Positions 25,822 through 34,633 of a DNA stretch of 50,842 nt are shown here, in pieces (the first letter of the stretch is position 1; every line of letters starts with the position of its first letter). The translations under genes and the position numbers were made by a program. The notes beneath the pieces were generated by a model. That model searched no databases, was not told where the DNA came from, and saw nothing but the letters and a program-made list of their open reading frames with translations. The DNA is from Chloroflexota bacterium (GTDB lineage Bacteria > Chloroflexota > Anaerolineae > UBA4142): positions 1 to 50,842 of the forward strand of contig JACRBM010000033.1 in NCBI GenBank assembly GCA_016219275.1. The letters run 5' to 3'.

Positions 25822-28500
25822 ATGCCCGTAAACCTAACGATTAACGGTCAAGCCGTTCAAGCCAAAGAAGGAATGAGCGTTCTCGACGCGGCGCGCGCGA
25901 ATGGCATCAACATTCCCACACTGTGCCATCACGCTGACCTTTCGCCGGTCGGCGCGTGCCGCATGTGCGTCGTACAAGTCGAAAAGATGCGCGGACTCAT
26001 CGCGTCCTGCACCTTGCCAGTCAGCGAAGGCATGGTCGTGCATACCGACACACCGCAAGTGATCGCCGAGCGCAAATTCATTCTCGAAATGTTGCTGACC
26101 GATCATCCGAACGATTGTATGATCTGCGAATCGGACGGCGCGTGCGAATTGCAAAACGCGGTGTACGAATATCAAGTGCCGTGGACCTCGCACAAAGGCA
26201 AACGCCATAGCTACGTTCCCGGCGCAGACCCGAATCCGTTCGTCTTTACCGATTTCAACAAATGTATTTTGTGTACGCGCTGCGTGCGTGCGTGCGCCGA
26301 AATTCAAGGGCGCAACGTGTGGGGCGTTTCGAATCGCGGCTTTAACGACAAGATCGTCGCGGGTGCGGATGTAACGATGCTTGAAGCTGGGTGCGAATCG
26401 TGCGGCGCGTGCGCGGCGTACTGCCCGACCGGCGCGCTCACCGACAAGACCTCGCGCGGTAAGGGTCGCGATTATCAAATGAAAAAGGTGACGACGACTT
26501 GCACGTACTGCGGCGTCGGCTGCCAATTCGATTTGAACGTTCGCAACGGCAAGGTCGTCAAGGTCACGTCAAATCGTCATGCCCCCGTCAACGGTATGGC
26601 ACTCTGCGTCAAAGGTCGCTACGGGTACGAGTTCATCCATCACAAAGATCGCTTGACGAAACCGCTCATCAAAAAAGACGGCGCATTTGTCGAGGCGACC
26701 TGGGACGAGGCGTTAACGCTCGTCGCGGAAAAATTATCTCGGCACAAGGGCGACGAATTCGCGTTTCTTGCATCCGCCAAGGCGACGAACGAAGAAAATT
26801 ATCTATTCCAGAAATTTACGCGCGCCGTGATGGGGACGAACAGCGTTGATCACTGCGCCCGTCTCTGACATGCCAGCACGGTAACCGGTCTGGCTACCTC
26901 ATTTGGTTCTGGCGCGATGACGAACAATATCGCGGATTTGGATAATTGCAAGACGATGCTTGTAATTGGGTCGAACACGACCGAGCAACATCCGGTTATC
27001 GGCACGCGCATTCGCCGCGCCGTGCGCAACGGCGCGAAACTCATCGTCGCGGATCCGCGCGCGATTGATCTCGCGAACATCGCGACGCTGTACATCCGTC
27101 AGCGACCTGGGACAGACATCGCGCTGCTCAACGGGTTGGCGCACATTATTTTGCAAGAAGGTCTCGCAGATACAGAATTCATCGCGAATCGCACGGAAGG
27201 ATTCGACGAATGGCGCAAGGTCATCGCCACGTACACGCCCGCGCGCGTGAGCGAAATCACCGGCATCGCGGTGGACGATCTGTTCACGGCGGCGAGCTTG
27301 TACGCCGGCAACAAACCCAGTGCGATCTTTTACGCGATGGGTATCACGCAACACACGACCGGGCACAACAACGTGCTCTCGATTGCCAACCTCGCGATGC
27401 TCACCGGCAATCTCGGCAAACCTGGGTCGGGCGTCAATCCGTTGCGCGGACAGAACAACGTGCAAGGGTCGTGCGATGTCGGCGCGTTGCCGAATTTCTA
27501 TACGGGTTATCAGCGCGTCGCGGACGATGCCGCGCGCGACAAGTTCGAAAAAGCATGGGGAGTGAAATTACCATCCAAGCCGGGTTTAACGGTCGGCGAG
27601 ATGCTCAATGCGGCACATCGTAGCGATGTGAAAGCAATGTGGATCGTCGGAGAAAACGTGGCGATGAGCGACCCGGATTCCCAACACGTCGTTGACTCAC
27701 TCAAGCATCTCGATTTCCTCGTCGTGCAAGAACTGTTCATGACCGAGACCGCACAACTTGCGGATGTCGTCCTGCCCGCCGCATCGTTCGCGGAAAAGGA
27801 CGGCACGTTCAGCAACACCGAGCGGCGCATCCAGCGCGTCCGCAAAGCGATTGAACCGGTCGGCGAATGTCGCACCGATTGGGAGATCGTGTGCGATGCG
27901 GCGAAACGCATGGGCGCGCAAACCGGTTTCGATTTCACATCTGCCGAAGACATTATGAACGAGATCGCGTCACTCACGCCGCAGTACGCGGGCGTGACGT
28001 ACGCGCGGCTTGACGCAAAGGGCTTGCAATGGCCCATCCCGAACAAGGATCATCCCGGCACGCCGATTCTGCACACGGAAAAGTTCACGCGCGGCAAGGG
28101 CTTGTTCTCGCCGGTCGAGCATCAAGAACCGGCGGAAAATCCGGACGCAGCGTTCCCGTTCACATTGACGACCGGGCGCATCCTGCAACACTATCACACC
28201 GGCGCGATGACGCGGCGCGTCCCAGGTCTGGAACAACTCGCGCCGGAAGAACGCGTCGAGTTAAACCCAGACGATGCGGCGCAAATGGGCGTCAGCGATG
28301 GCGATTGGTTGCACATTTCCTCGCGACGCGGGCAGGTTGAAGCGCGCGCCTGGGTCACCGACCGCATCGGGCGAGGCGTCGTGTTCATGACGTTCCACTA
28401 CGCCGAAGCGCTGACGAATGCGTTGACAAACACCGCGGTGGACCCGATTGCGAAGATACCGGAACTGAAAGTGTGCGCGGTGAAGGTGGAGAAGAAATAA
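25822..28500 (+). CDS. fdhA: Selenocysteine-containing formate dehydrogenase, NAD-linked type, alpha subunit
   Basis: 892-aa molybdopterin (or tungsten) formate dehydrogenase if the UGA at 26866-26868 is read as Sec (residue 349). The context CARL-U-HASTVTGLATSFGSGAMTN matches Sec formate dehydrogenases, the frame is unbroken on both sides, and a SECIS-like hairpin follows. N-terminal Fe-S part as in NuoG-type subunits: [2Fe-2S] C35, C46, C49, C63; H95/C99/C102/C108; 2[4Fe-4S] C148-C158 and C191-C201; then C227, C230, C234, C262 before the bis-MGD domain. It should oxidise formate or reduce CO2, with NuoE/NuoF as NAD partner. GGAGG precedes the ATG. An automatic caller would split it into two genes. 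Confidence 0.93.
26866..26898 (+). promoter_or_regulatory. UGA selenocysteine codon with bacterial SECIS-like hairpin
   Basis: UGA is followed by 11 nt and then GGUAACC-GGUCU-GGCUACC (26880-26898), a 7-bp stem with one A-C mismatch and a GGUCU loop. From memory, E. coli fdhF has 11 nt and then GGUUGCAGGUCUGCACC, so both spacing and loop agree. An alternative pairing, GCCAG (26872-26876) with CUGGC (26890-26894), is also possible. Confidence 0.82.
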
Positions 28501-28583
28501 CGTAGAGAGCAGAGGAGCAGGGGAGAGGGATTCTTCCCTGCTTCAACTTACCCCTTGAAGTGATTTTATAGGTAGTTATCGGC

Positions 28584-28614
28584 AAGACCTTCGCCCTTTC
28601 CCCTCCAAGGTCTT
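28584..28614 (+). terminator. Possible terminator of fdhA
   Basis: aagacctt (28584-28591) pairs with aaggtctt (28607-28614), 15-nt loop, followed by a short T-rich stretch. It is moderate in strength. Confidence 0.5.
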
Positions 28615-28640
28615 TTCATTTCCCCTGCCTGTTCGTCAAG

Positions 28641-28682
28641 AATTTTTATCCGCGTTCGTCCGCGTTCATCCGCGTCCCAATA
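28641..28682. repeat. cgcggat-type repeat (third copy)
   Basis: tatccgcgttcgtccgcgtt… repeats the unit seen on both sides of the GxxExxY gene, here without an associated gene. The rest of the 28501-28786 gap holds two terminator-like hairpins. Confidence 0.7.
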
Positions 28683-28720
28683 AAAACTGCCCAGAAGGAA
28701 TCGTTGGAGACTGCGTTCCG

Positions 28721-28755
28721 TCAAAACAAAAAGGACGGCAACGATCACCGTCCTT
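28721..28755 (-). terminator. Terminator of the kinase gene
   Basis: On the minus strand, AAGGACGG and CCGTCCTT (28748-28755 and 28731-28738) form an 8-bp stem, 9-nt loop, followed by UUUUUGUUUUG. It lies 31 nt after the kinase stop. Confidence 0.75.
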
Positions 28756-28786
28756 ACGAAATCCACAAATGAATTCGGTGTTCCAC

Positions 28787-30052
28787 CTACAAGACTTTGA
28801 GAAGCAAGAGCACCAGAAACGCAAGCGCCAGCGCGATGATCAACGTGATGCCAAACGCAATCGCCAAAGCGAACGCGACACCCGTCAATCGTCGCCGCAA
28901 ACGCTTCAAGATGATTTGGCTGCTCAACGTAGCGATGTACGCCGAGACCGTGCCGATGATGATGCGCGCCGCATCGCCGCCTTGATCACTCGACGTCTCA
29001 AAGGCGCTGAGCGCGTCGCGCAGTGCCGTTCGAATCGTCGGAACCAAAAGCATCACTTCAACTACGAGGACGATGATTGCCAACACGAGCAAATATCCGC
29101 TAGCCGACCAACGTTGGCGCGCGGGTACGACCGGGGGATGACTCTGCGTGAGTTGGTCTTCCAAAACCGGCGCGAGGGGGCGATTCGCTTCCGCAACGGG
29201 GAACGGTTTGAGCATTTTGCCATTCCCTTGCCCCGCGCTTTCTAACGCCTGACGCATTTCCGCCGCGTTGAAAAACCGGTCGCTCTTTTCTTTCGCCAAA
29301 GCCCTGAGCACCACTTGCTCGACCCCTGGCGTAATCCCTGGGTTCAGCGAACTGGGTGCGGGCGGCAGTGAAAAAATTTGATGATAGACGACGATATCGT
29401 ACGTATCGCCGGTGAACGGCAATTTGCCAGTCAACAACTCGAACAAGACAATACCCAGCGAATAGATGTCCGTCCGCTGATCGAGGGACTCCCCCTTGAC
29501 TTGTTCGGGTGAAACGTAGTATGGTGTGCCTAGCACTAACCCTTTCGACAAGTTCATTTCACTCTCGGTTGTCGTTACGGCTAGCCCAAAATCCATCAGG
29601 TAAACATTGCCGTCGTTTCCCAGCATAATGTTGGACGGCTTGACATCGCGGTGAAGCACGCTCTTTTGATGCGCGTACGCGAGCGCATCCGTGATCGGAC
29701 GCATGATCTGCAAGATCGCCGGCATCGCGATCGGTTTCTTGATGCGATTCAACGCTTCGCGCAGCGAGATGCCTTCGATGTAGCGCATGACGAGACACAG
29801 CACACCATCGAACAATTCAATGTCGTAGACGGGGATGATATTGGGGTGATCGAGCTTGGCAATGATCTTGGCTTCGCGCTTGAAGCGCGTCACAAAATCC
29901 GGATTCGCTTGAAGGTCCGCATTGAGAACTTTGAGCGCGACATGACGATCCAGCGCGGGCTGATATGCTTTGTATACCGTCGCCATACCGCCCCGTCCGA
30001 GCTGACTGACAACTCGGTACGGACCGATTCCGTGCTCCAGTTCTAGTGGCAT
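28787..30052 (-). CDS. Membrane Ser/Thr protein kinase (Hanks type)
   Basis: 421-aa kinase. Glycine loop LGRGGMATVYKA (18-29), lysine K41, catalytic HRDVKPSN (134-141), DFG 154-156, activation loop ending GTPYYVSPEQ, and DIYSLG. The kinase domain ends near 270. A linker leads to two membrane helices (about 320-337 and 393-417); there are no PASTA or other sensor repeats. Unlike most kinases of this type, its second helix ends at the C-terminus, so little protein lies outside. ATG at 30052 has GGAGA upstream. It is divergent from a gene with two FHA domains, the expected reader of its phospho-threonines. Confidence 0.9.
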   Translation of the reverse strand: MPLELEHGIGPYRVVSQLGRGGMATVYKAYQPALDRHVALKVLNADLQANPDFVTRFKREAKIIAKLDHPNIIPVYDIELFDGVLCLVMRYIEGISLREALNRIKKPIAMPAILQIMRPITDALAYAHQKSVLHRDVKPSNIMLGNDGNVYLMDFGLAVTTTESEMNLSKGLVLGTPYYVSPEQVKGESLDQRTDIYSLGIVLFELLTGKLPFTGDTYDIVVYHQIFSLPPAPSSLNPGITPGVEQVVLRALAKEKSDRFFNAAEMRQALESAGQGNGKMLKPFPVAEANRPLAPVLEDQLTQSHPPVVPARQRWSASGYLLVLAIIVLVVEVMLLVPTIRTALRDALSAFETSSDQGGDAARIIIGTVSAYIATLSSQIILKRLRRRLTGVAFALAIAFGITLIIALALAFLVLLLLKVL

Positions 30053-30184
30053 ACGAATTTCCGATTCTCCAAACAAACGTGAGAACAAGCAGACCAACGA
30101 AAAATCACGTTGATGCGAGATGGTTGGCGATCACGTGGCGCGAACGTCTTTGTGATACCCAGATGCTAGAATACCATCAATTCG

Positions 30185-30213
30185 ATTATATCACCCTTGA
30201 TGTGAAAAGTAAA
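30185..30213 (-). promoter_or_regulatory. Promoter for the kinase gene
   Basis: Minus strand: TTTACT (30208-30213), 17-nt spacer, perfect TATAAT (30185-30190). Confidence 0.6.
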
Positions 30214-30246
30214 CCAAATTTTTATGGATGGGCGCGGTAGGTTGTT

Positions 30247-31929
30247 ATGCCAGAATATCAACTGGTCGTGACCGTACCACCGGGTCAAACGCGGGTCTAT
30301 CCCGTCGCCAAAGAACACTTGACGATTGGTCGCGCATCGGCGAATGACATTCTCGTCAGCGATCACGGCGTTTCGCGCGCCCACGCGCGATTGCATCGCG
30401 TTGACGACGGATTCGAAATCGAAGACTTGGACAGCATGAACGGCACCTGGTTGATGGGCAAGCCGGTCAAACGCGCGCCGTGGCGCGTCGGGCAGACGGT
30501 CATCATTTCGAATTCAACGTTGCGCCTGCGCGTTGCCACCGCACAACCCCCCGACGAACCCAGGTTCCAAACCGTCGGCGAACTAAGCGCCGCGCTCGCC
30601 TCCAGCGCGCTCGAAGTCGAATTGCCGGATCTAACCCTGGCGCGCTTGGTCATCCACACGCCCACGTACACCAAAGAGCTCACGTTGACCGGCGAAGCCA
30701 CCACGATTGGTCGCGAGTCCGACGCGCACGTCATCCTGGAAGATGAGCGCGTGGCGAATCAACATGCGCTCATCGTGCGCGAAGGAGACCGCTTCATCAT
30801 CAAGGACTTGGCGACCCATACGGGAACCTGGCTTGCAGGACAACGCATCGAGCAACACGAATTACGCCCGGGCGATTCTCTGCGCATCGGCAATGCGACG
30901 CTCGTTTACAAAGCGGCGCTGGGCGAAGATACGCTCGAGATGCTTCAACGGCGCCGGGTGCGCAACCCCATCGTCTTTGTGCCCGGCTTTATGGGATCGG
31001 AATTGTGGCACGGTAGCGAACGCATTTGGCCCAACGTCACCCGCCTGTTCACCAACCCAGAGTTGTATCGGTGGCCCTCGAAAGAACCCATCGAAGCGCG
31101 CCAAGTCGTTTCCGAAATCGTCATCCTGCCCAAGTTTATCAAATTGGAACGGTACGCCGCGCTCGGCGATTTTCTCTGCGAAGACCTGGGTTACGAACGC
31201 GGCAAAGACCTTTTAGAATTCCCCTGGGATTGGCGCATGGACCTGCGCGTATCGGCGCAACATTTGAGCGAACGGATCACCGAGTGGCGCGAGCGCGTGA
31301 AAGAAGCGCGCGAACCGATCACGCTCATTTCGCACAGCATGGGTTGTCTCATCGCGCGGTATTTCGTCGAGAGACTCAATGGGCGATCCGTCGTCAGTCG
31401 CATGATTATGATGGGCGGCACACACAACGGCATGCCGAAAACACTGCAACCTTTTTCCGCGTTCGGCAAACAACCCTTTTACCTCGGCATCGCCGAACCC
31501 TTCGAGCGCGCGATTGCGAGTCTGCCTTCGATCTATACGATGCTACCCACTTATCCCGTGGTTTTTGATTCACAAGGCAAAACGATAGATTTGTACCGCG
31601 ATGAGACGTGGTGCCAGGAACAGTACCGCGCGAATTTACGTGACGCGCTCGCCTTTCGCAATGAATTGGGAACCACCAGCAGTGTGTCGAGTATTTGCAT
31701 TTTTGGTTACGGCATTCAAACACCGACGCGCGCGATTTTGGAAGAACGCGACGCCAGCGGAAATTGGGAACGCATTCGCTTTGTCGCCGAGAGCAAAGGC
31801 GACAACACCGTGCCCGAGGAGAGCGCGCGCTTGGCGCATACCGAGATTCACCCGGTGCATCAACATCACGGCAACCTGTACGCGGACAACGACGTCAAAG
31901 CGCGCCTGACGCTCGAATTGACGCGATAG
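30247..31929 (+). CDS. FHA-FHA-LCAT-like hydrolase/acyltransferase fusion
   Basis: 560-aa three-domain protein. FHA1 (about 22-96) has G28-R29, S43, H46 and N65-G66-T67, the phospho-threonine-binding set. FHA2 (about 149-222) has G155-R156 and G193-T194, but the usual Ser is Ala170. Residues 235-560 resemble lecithin:cholesterol acyltransferase/phospholipase: NPIVFVPGFMGSELW, nucleophile S364 in ISHSMG, likely Asp519 in SKGDNTVP and a His in the HQHHGNLYAD segment. No signal peptide, so it should act inside the cell, perhaps on membrane lipid. It is divergent from a Ser/Thr kinase, which suggests phosphorylation-controlled recruitment. The substrate is unknown. Confidence 0.85.
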   Translation: MPEYQLVVTVPPGQTRVYPVAKEHLTIGRASANDILVSDHGVSRAHARLHRVDDGFEIEDLDSMNGTWLMGKPVKRAPWRVGQTVIISNSTLRLRVATAQPPDEPRFQTVGELSAALASSALEVELPDLTLARLVIHTPTYTKELTLTGEATTIGRESDAHVILEDERVANQHALIVREGDRFIIKDLATHTGTWLAGQRIEQHELRPGDSLRIGNATLVYKAALGEDTLEMLQRRRVRNPIVFVPGFMGSELWHGSERIWPNVTRLFTNPELYRWPSKEPIEARQVVSEIVILPKFIKLERYAALGDFLCEDLGYERGKDLLEFPWDWRMDLRVSAQHLSERITEWRERVKEAREPITLISHSMGCLIARYFVERLNGRSVVSRMIMMGGTHNGMPKTLQPFSAFGKQPFYLGIAEPFERAIASLPSIYTMLPTYPVVFDSQGKTIDLYRDETWCQEQYRANLRDALAFRNELGTTSSVSSICIFGYGIQTPTRAILEERDASGNWERIRFVAESKGDNTVPEESARLAHTEIHPVHQHHGNLYADNDVKARLTLELTR

Positions 31930-31956
31930 CAATTTGTATTTGTTTCGCAAATCAAA

Positions 31957-31986
31957 AATGCGCCCGGCAAGCTTGCCGGGCGCATT
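31957..31986 (-). terminator. Terminator of hppA (first copy)
   Basis: The perfect 30-nt palindrome aatgcgcccggcaag/cttgccgggcgcatt is followed on the minus strand by a T-run. It lies between convergent genes. Beyond it, 31986-32016 has degenerate actatcgcac-type repeat units. Confidence 0.85.
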
Positions 31987-32023
31987 CACTATCGCACTAG
32001 TACACCAACGCACTATTCCACGA

Positions 32024-34192
32024 TTAGATGAACAGCGGCGCGAGCACCAACGTGATCGTCGCGAGCAACTTGATCAACACGTGCAGCGAGGGACCCGCCG
32101 TGTCCTTGAACGGATCGCCCACCGTGTCGCCGACGACCGCGGCTTTGTGCGCGGCGCTACCCTTCTTTTGGACGTTGCCCTTTTCGTCTTTGAATTCGCC
32201 GGACTCGATGAACTTTTTCGCATTGTCCCACGCGCCGCCGCCATTGTTCATCACCGTCGCCAGGATGATCCCCGCGATGGTGCCAACCATCAAGAACGCC
32301 GCTTCCGCTTCGGCTCTCAATACGATGCCGACGAGAATCGGTACGCAAACGGCGAGCAAACCCGGCGCGATCATCGCGCGCTGCGCGCCCCGCGCCGTAA
32401 TGTCAACCGCACGCGCGTAATCCGGTTTGTTCTTGCGTTCCATAATCCCAGGAATCTCGCGGAATTGGCGGCGCACTTCATCCACGATTTTTTCGGCGAC
32501 CTCACTCACCGCGCGCATCGCGAGCGCCGAGAAAAGAAAGATCAACCCCGCGCCAAGCATCGCGCCGACAAACACTTCGACTTTGCCGAGGTCAACGACA
32601 TGCGATGCTTTAATCACCGCTTCGCTTGCGCCTTGCGCCCGGCGCACTTCGGCGATCTTGTCGAGGTAGGCGCTGAACAACAAGAACGCCGCGAGCGCCG
32701 CCGAACCGATCGCGTATCCTTTCGTCAACGCTTTCGTCGTGTTGCCTGCCGCGTCGAGCGCGTCCGTGCCCTTGCGAATTGCTTCCGGCGCGCCGGACAT
32801 TTCGACGATGCCGCCCGCATTGTCCACGATTGGACCGAACGTGTCCATCGCAAGGATGAACGCGGCGGGCATCAACATCCCCATCGTCGCGACAGCGGTA
32901 CCGAACACACCCGCGACGTACGGTTCGACTTTGAGCATGGCGGCGGCTTGCGTGCCGAGCCAGTACGACGCGATCAACGCGACGCCGACGGTCACCACGG
33001 GTGCGGCGGTGTTTTCCATGCCGACCGCGAGACCGGTGATGATGTTCGGACCCGAACCGCGCAACGAGGATCTGGCGATACTCTGCACGGGTCGCCAACG
33101 CGACTCGGTATAGTACATCGTGATGAGGAAGAACGCGACACTCGTCAGCAAACCCACTATACCCGTCAAGAAGAAAATGTCCACCCGGAGCGTTTGCGAC
33201 ACGACATAGTACATCGCCACACCAGCCAGCACGACCGTCAACGCAAAGCCACGGAGCATCGGATTCATCGGTTCTTCGTCCGCTCTAAGTTGAATGCCGG
33301 GGAGCGAGGTCGTCGCCCACACGCCGACAATCGAAGCGATCAGACCGAACGCGCGGACAACGAGCGGGAAGAAAATCCAATCCACATTTTTTGTCACCGT
33401 AAAAATCGCCACACCCAGGATCATCGCGCCGATATTTTCCGCGACCGTGGACTCGAACAAGTCCGCGCCGCGACCGGCGCAATCGCCCACATTATCTCCG
33501 ACAAGATCCGCGATGACGCCCGCATTGCGCGGATCATCTTCGGGAATACCGGCTTCGACTTTGCCAACCAGATCGGAACCGACATCGGCGGCTTTGGTGT
33601 AGATGCCGCCGCCGAGTTGCGCGAACAATGCGACGAAACTTGCGCCAAAACCCATGCCGACGATGAGGAACGGCGCATTGCGCGCGGCTTCGGGTCCAGA
33701 GAACCCACCATACGCGAGGAACATCAGGTACACGCCGATGAGCGACAAACCGACGACGAGGAAACCGCTCACCGCGCCGCCGCGCAACGCGACCGTGAGC
33801 GCCGGCGACACACCCTTGCGCGCCGCGCCCGCCACGCGCACATTCGATTGCACCGCGACGTACATCCCGATGATGCCGCTCAACGCGCTCGCCGCCGCGC
33901 CCACCAGAAACGCGACCGCCGTTCGAATGCCTAACTCCGTACCCTTGACGTTCGTCTCGGTATATTGCTCAAACGACACCAACACGCCGATGATGACCGC
34001 CGCAACGAGCGCCAGTACGCCTATCGTCAAGTATTGCCGACGAATGAACGCCACCGCGCCTTCGTAAATCGTCGCGGCGACTTCTTGCATTTCCTTCGTC
34101 CCCTTATCGCGACGCAACACATCCCACGCCAGATACATAACAAACGCCAACGCGAGTACGCCCGACACTGGAACGACCCAAACAAGCTCCAT
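32024..34192 (-). CDS. hppA: Membrane H+-translocating pyrophosphatase, copy 1
   Basis: 722-aa pump that couples pyrophosphate hydrolysis to ion transport, about 16 helices. Active-site strings are present: GGGIYTKAADVGSDLVGKVE (Ser where Ala is usual), PEDDPRNAGVIADLVGDNVGDCAG, and the C-terminal VVGDTVGDPFKDTAGPS. GNTTKALTKG carries Lys and Thr at the two positions (460/463 in family numbering) that mark K+-independent, H+-pumping enzymes. The segment GRGADLFESTVAENIGAM puts it in a different subfamily from copy 2. AGGAGG precedes the ATG. Its leader has a promoter and a terminator-like hairpin. Confidence 0.93.
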   Translation of the reverse strand: MELVWVVPVSGVLALAFVMYLAWDVLRRDKGTKEMQEVAATIYEGAVAFIRRQYLTIGVLALVAAVIIGVLVSFEQYTETNVKGTELGIRTAVAFLVGAAASALSGIIGMYVAVQSNVRVAGAARKGVSPALTVALRGGAVSGFLVVGLSLIGVYLMFLAYGGFSGPEAARNAPFLIVGMGFGASFVALFAQLGGGIYTKAADVGSDLVGKVEAGIPEDDPRNAGVIADLVGDNVGDCAGRGADLFESTVAENIGAMILGVAIFTVTKNVDWIFFPLVVRAFGLIASIVGVWATTSLPGIQLRADEEPMNPMLRGFALTVVLAGVAMYYVVSQTLRVDIFFLTGIVGLLTSVAFFLITMYYTESRWRPVQSIARSSLRGSGPNIITGLAVGMENTAAPVVTVGVALIASYWLGTQAAAMLKVEPYVAGVFGTAVATMGMLMPAAFILAMDTFGPIVDNAGGIVEMSGAPEAIRKGTDALDAAGNTTKALTKGYAIGSAALAAFLLFSAYLDKIAEVRRAQGASEAVIKASHVVDLGKVEVFVGAMLGAGLIFLFSALAMRAVSEVAEKIVDEVRRQFREIPGIMERKNKPDYARAVDITARGAQRAMIAPGLLAVCVPILVGIVLRAEAEAAFLMVGTIAGIILATVMNNGGGAWDNAKKFIESGEFKDEKGNVQKKGSAAHKAAVVGDTVGDPFKDTAGPSLHVLIKLLATITLVLAPLFI

Positions 34193-34234
34193 TCTTATTC
34201 TCCTCCTCGAAATATTTTTGGCGCACTAAAATGC

Positions 34235-34263
34235 AAAACCGGTCGAACAACGCTGTTCGGCCG
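34235..34263 (-). promoter_or_regulatory. Leader hairpin of hppA copy 1, possible attenuator
   Basis: Minus strand: CGGCCGAACA (34254-34263) pairs with UGUUCGACCG (34240-34249), one A-C mismatch, 4-nt loop, followed by GUUUUGCAUUUUA. It ends 48 nt before the hppA ATG. Confidence 0.55.
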
Positions 34264-34338
34264 TTAACAAATTTGCTTCACCACCATAGAGCGACGTCAC
34301 CCTGCATGGAGATTGGTTCCCCTCAACCCAATGATTAA

Positions 34339-34367
34339 ATTCTACCACATCTCATTGTGAAATGCAA
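34339..34367 (-). promoter_or_regulatory. Possible promoter of hppA copy 1
   Basis: Minus strand: TTGCAT (34362-34367), 17-nt spacer, TAGAAT (34339-34344). It predicts a leader of about 140 nt, like copy 2. Confidence 0.5.
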
Positions 34368-34562
34368 AACGAAATGAGGTTTTTCTTGTGTCTGATTGGG
34401 TCATTCTTCTACCCGTTTGGGTCATTCTCAAAACAAAAGGATCGTGACTCATCCTTGCGAAGGTCGGAAGGCATATTCTCTAGGAATCGAATGCGTTGTC
34501 GTTGCGTGACTCATCCGAAAAGTGACTGGTAACCTTTGCAAGGATGGGCTGAGAAGACACAA
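34368..34562. other. Intergenic between the two hppA genes
   Basis: Noncoding. It contains a direct repeat, ttgggtcattct (34395-34425 region, two copies), and no convincing open frame. Confidence 0.4.
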
Positions 34563-34601
34563 AGAATCCAGGTTTCTCCCTTCCGGGGAAACCTGGATTC
34601 T
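34563..34601 (-). terminator. Hairpin after hppA copy 2
   Basis: agaatccaggtttc (34563-34576) and gaaacctggattct (34588-34601) form a 14-bp stem with an 11-nt loop. The minus-strand U-run is weak (UUU). The stem shares aatccaggtttct with the terminator at 15967-16001. Confidence 0.65.
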
Positions 34602-34633
34602 GGTAGGTACTACTTTCGGGATTGGATTTGGTT

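Noticed and set aside
26863-26920. Frameshift or nonsense mutation splitting fdhA
   Set aside because: The frame is identical before and after the TGA, the residues on both sides match Sec formate dehydrogenases, and a SECIS-like hairpin follows at the expected distance.
32024-33934. Very long open frame on the plus strand (31934-33934) antisense to hppA
   Set aside because: Its product is an Arg/His/Asp-rich low-complexity chain typical of the shadow of a GC-rich gene; the minus strand is clear pyrophosphatase.
34246-34261. LexA-like palindrome cgaacaacgctgttcg upstream of hppA
   Set aside because: The half-sites are separated by 6 nt rather than 4 and are better explained as the stem of the leader hairpin.
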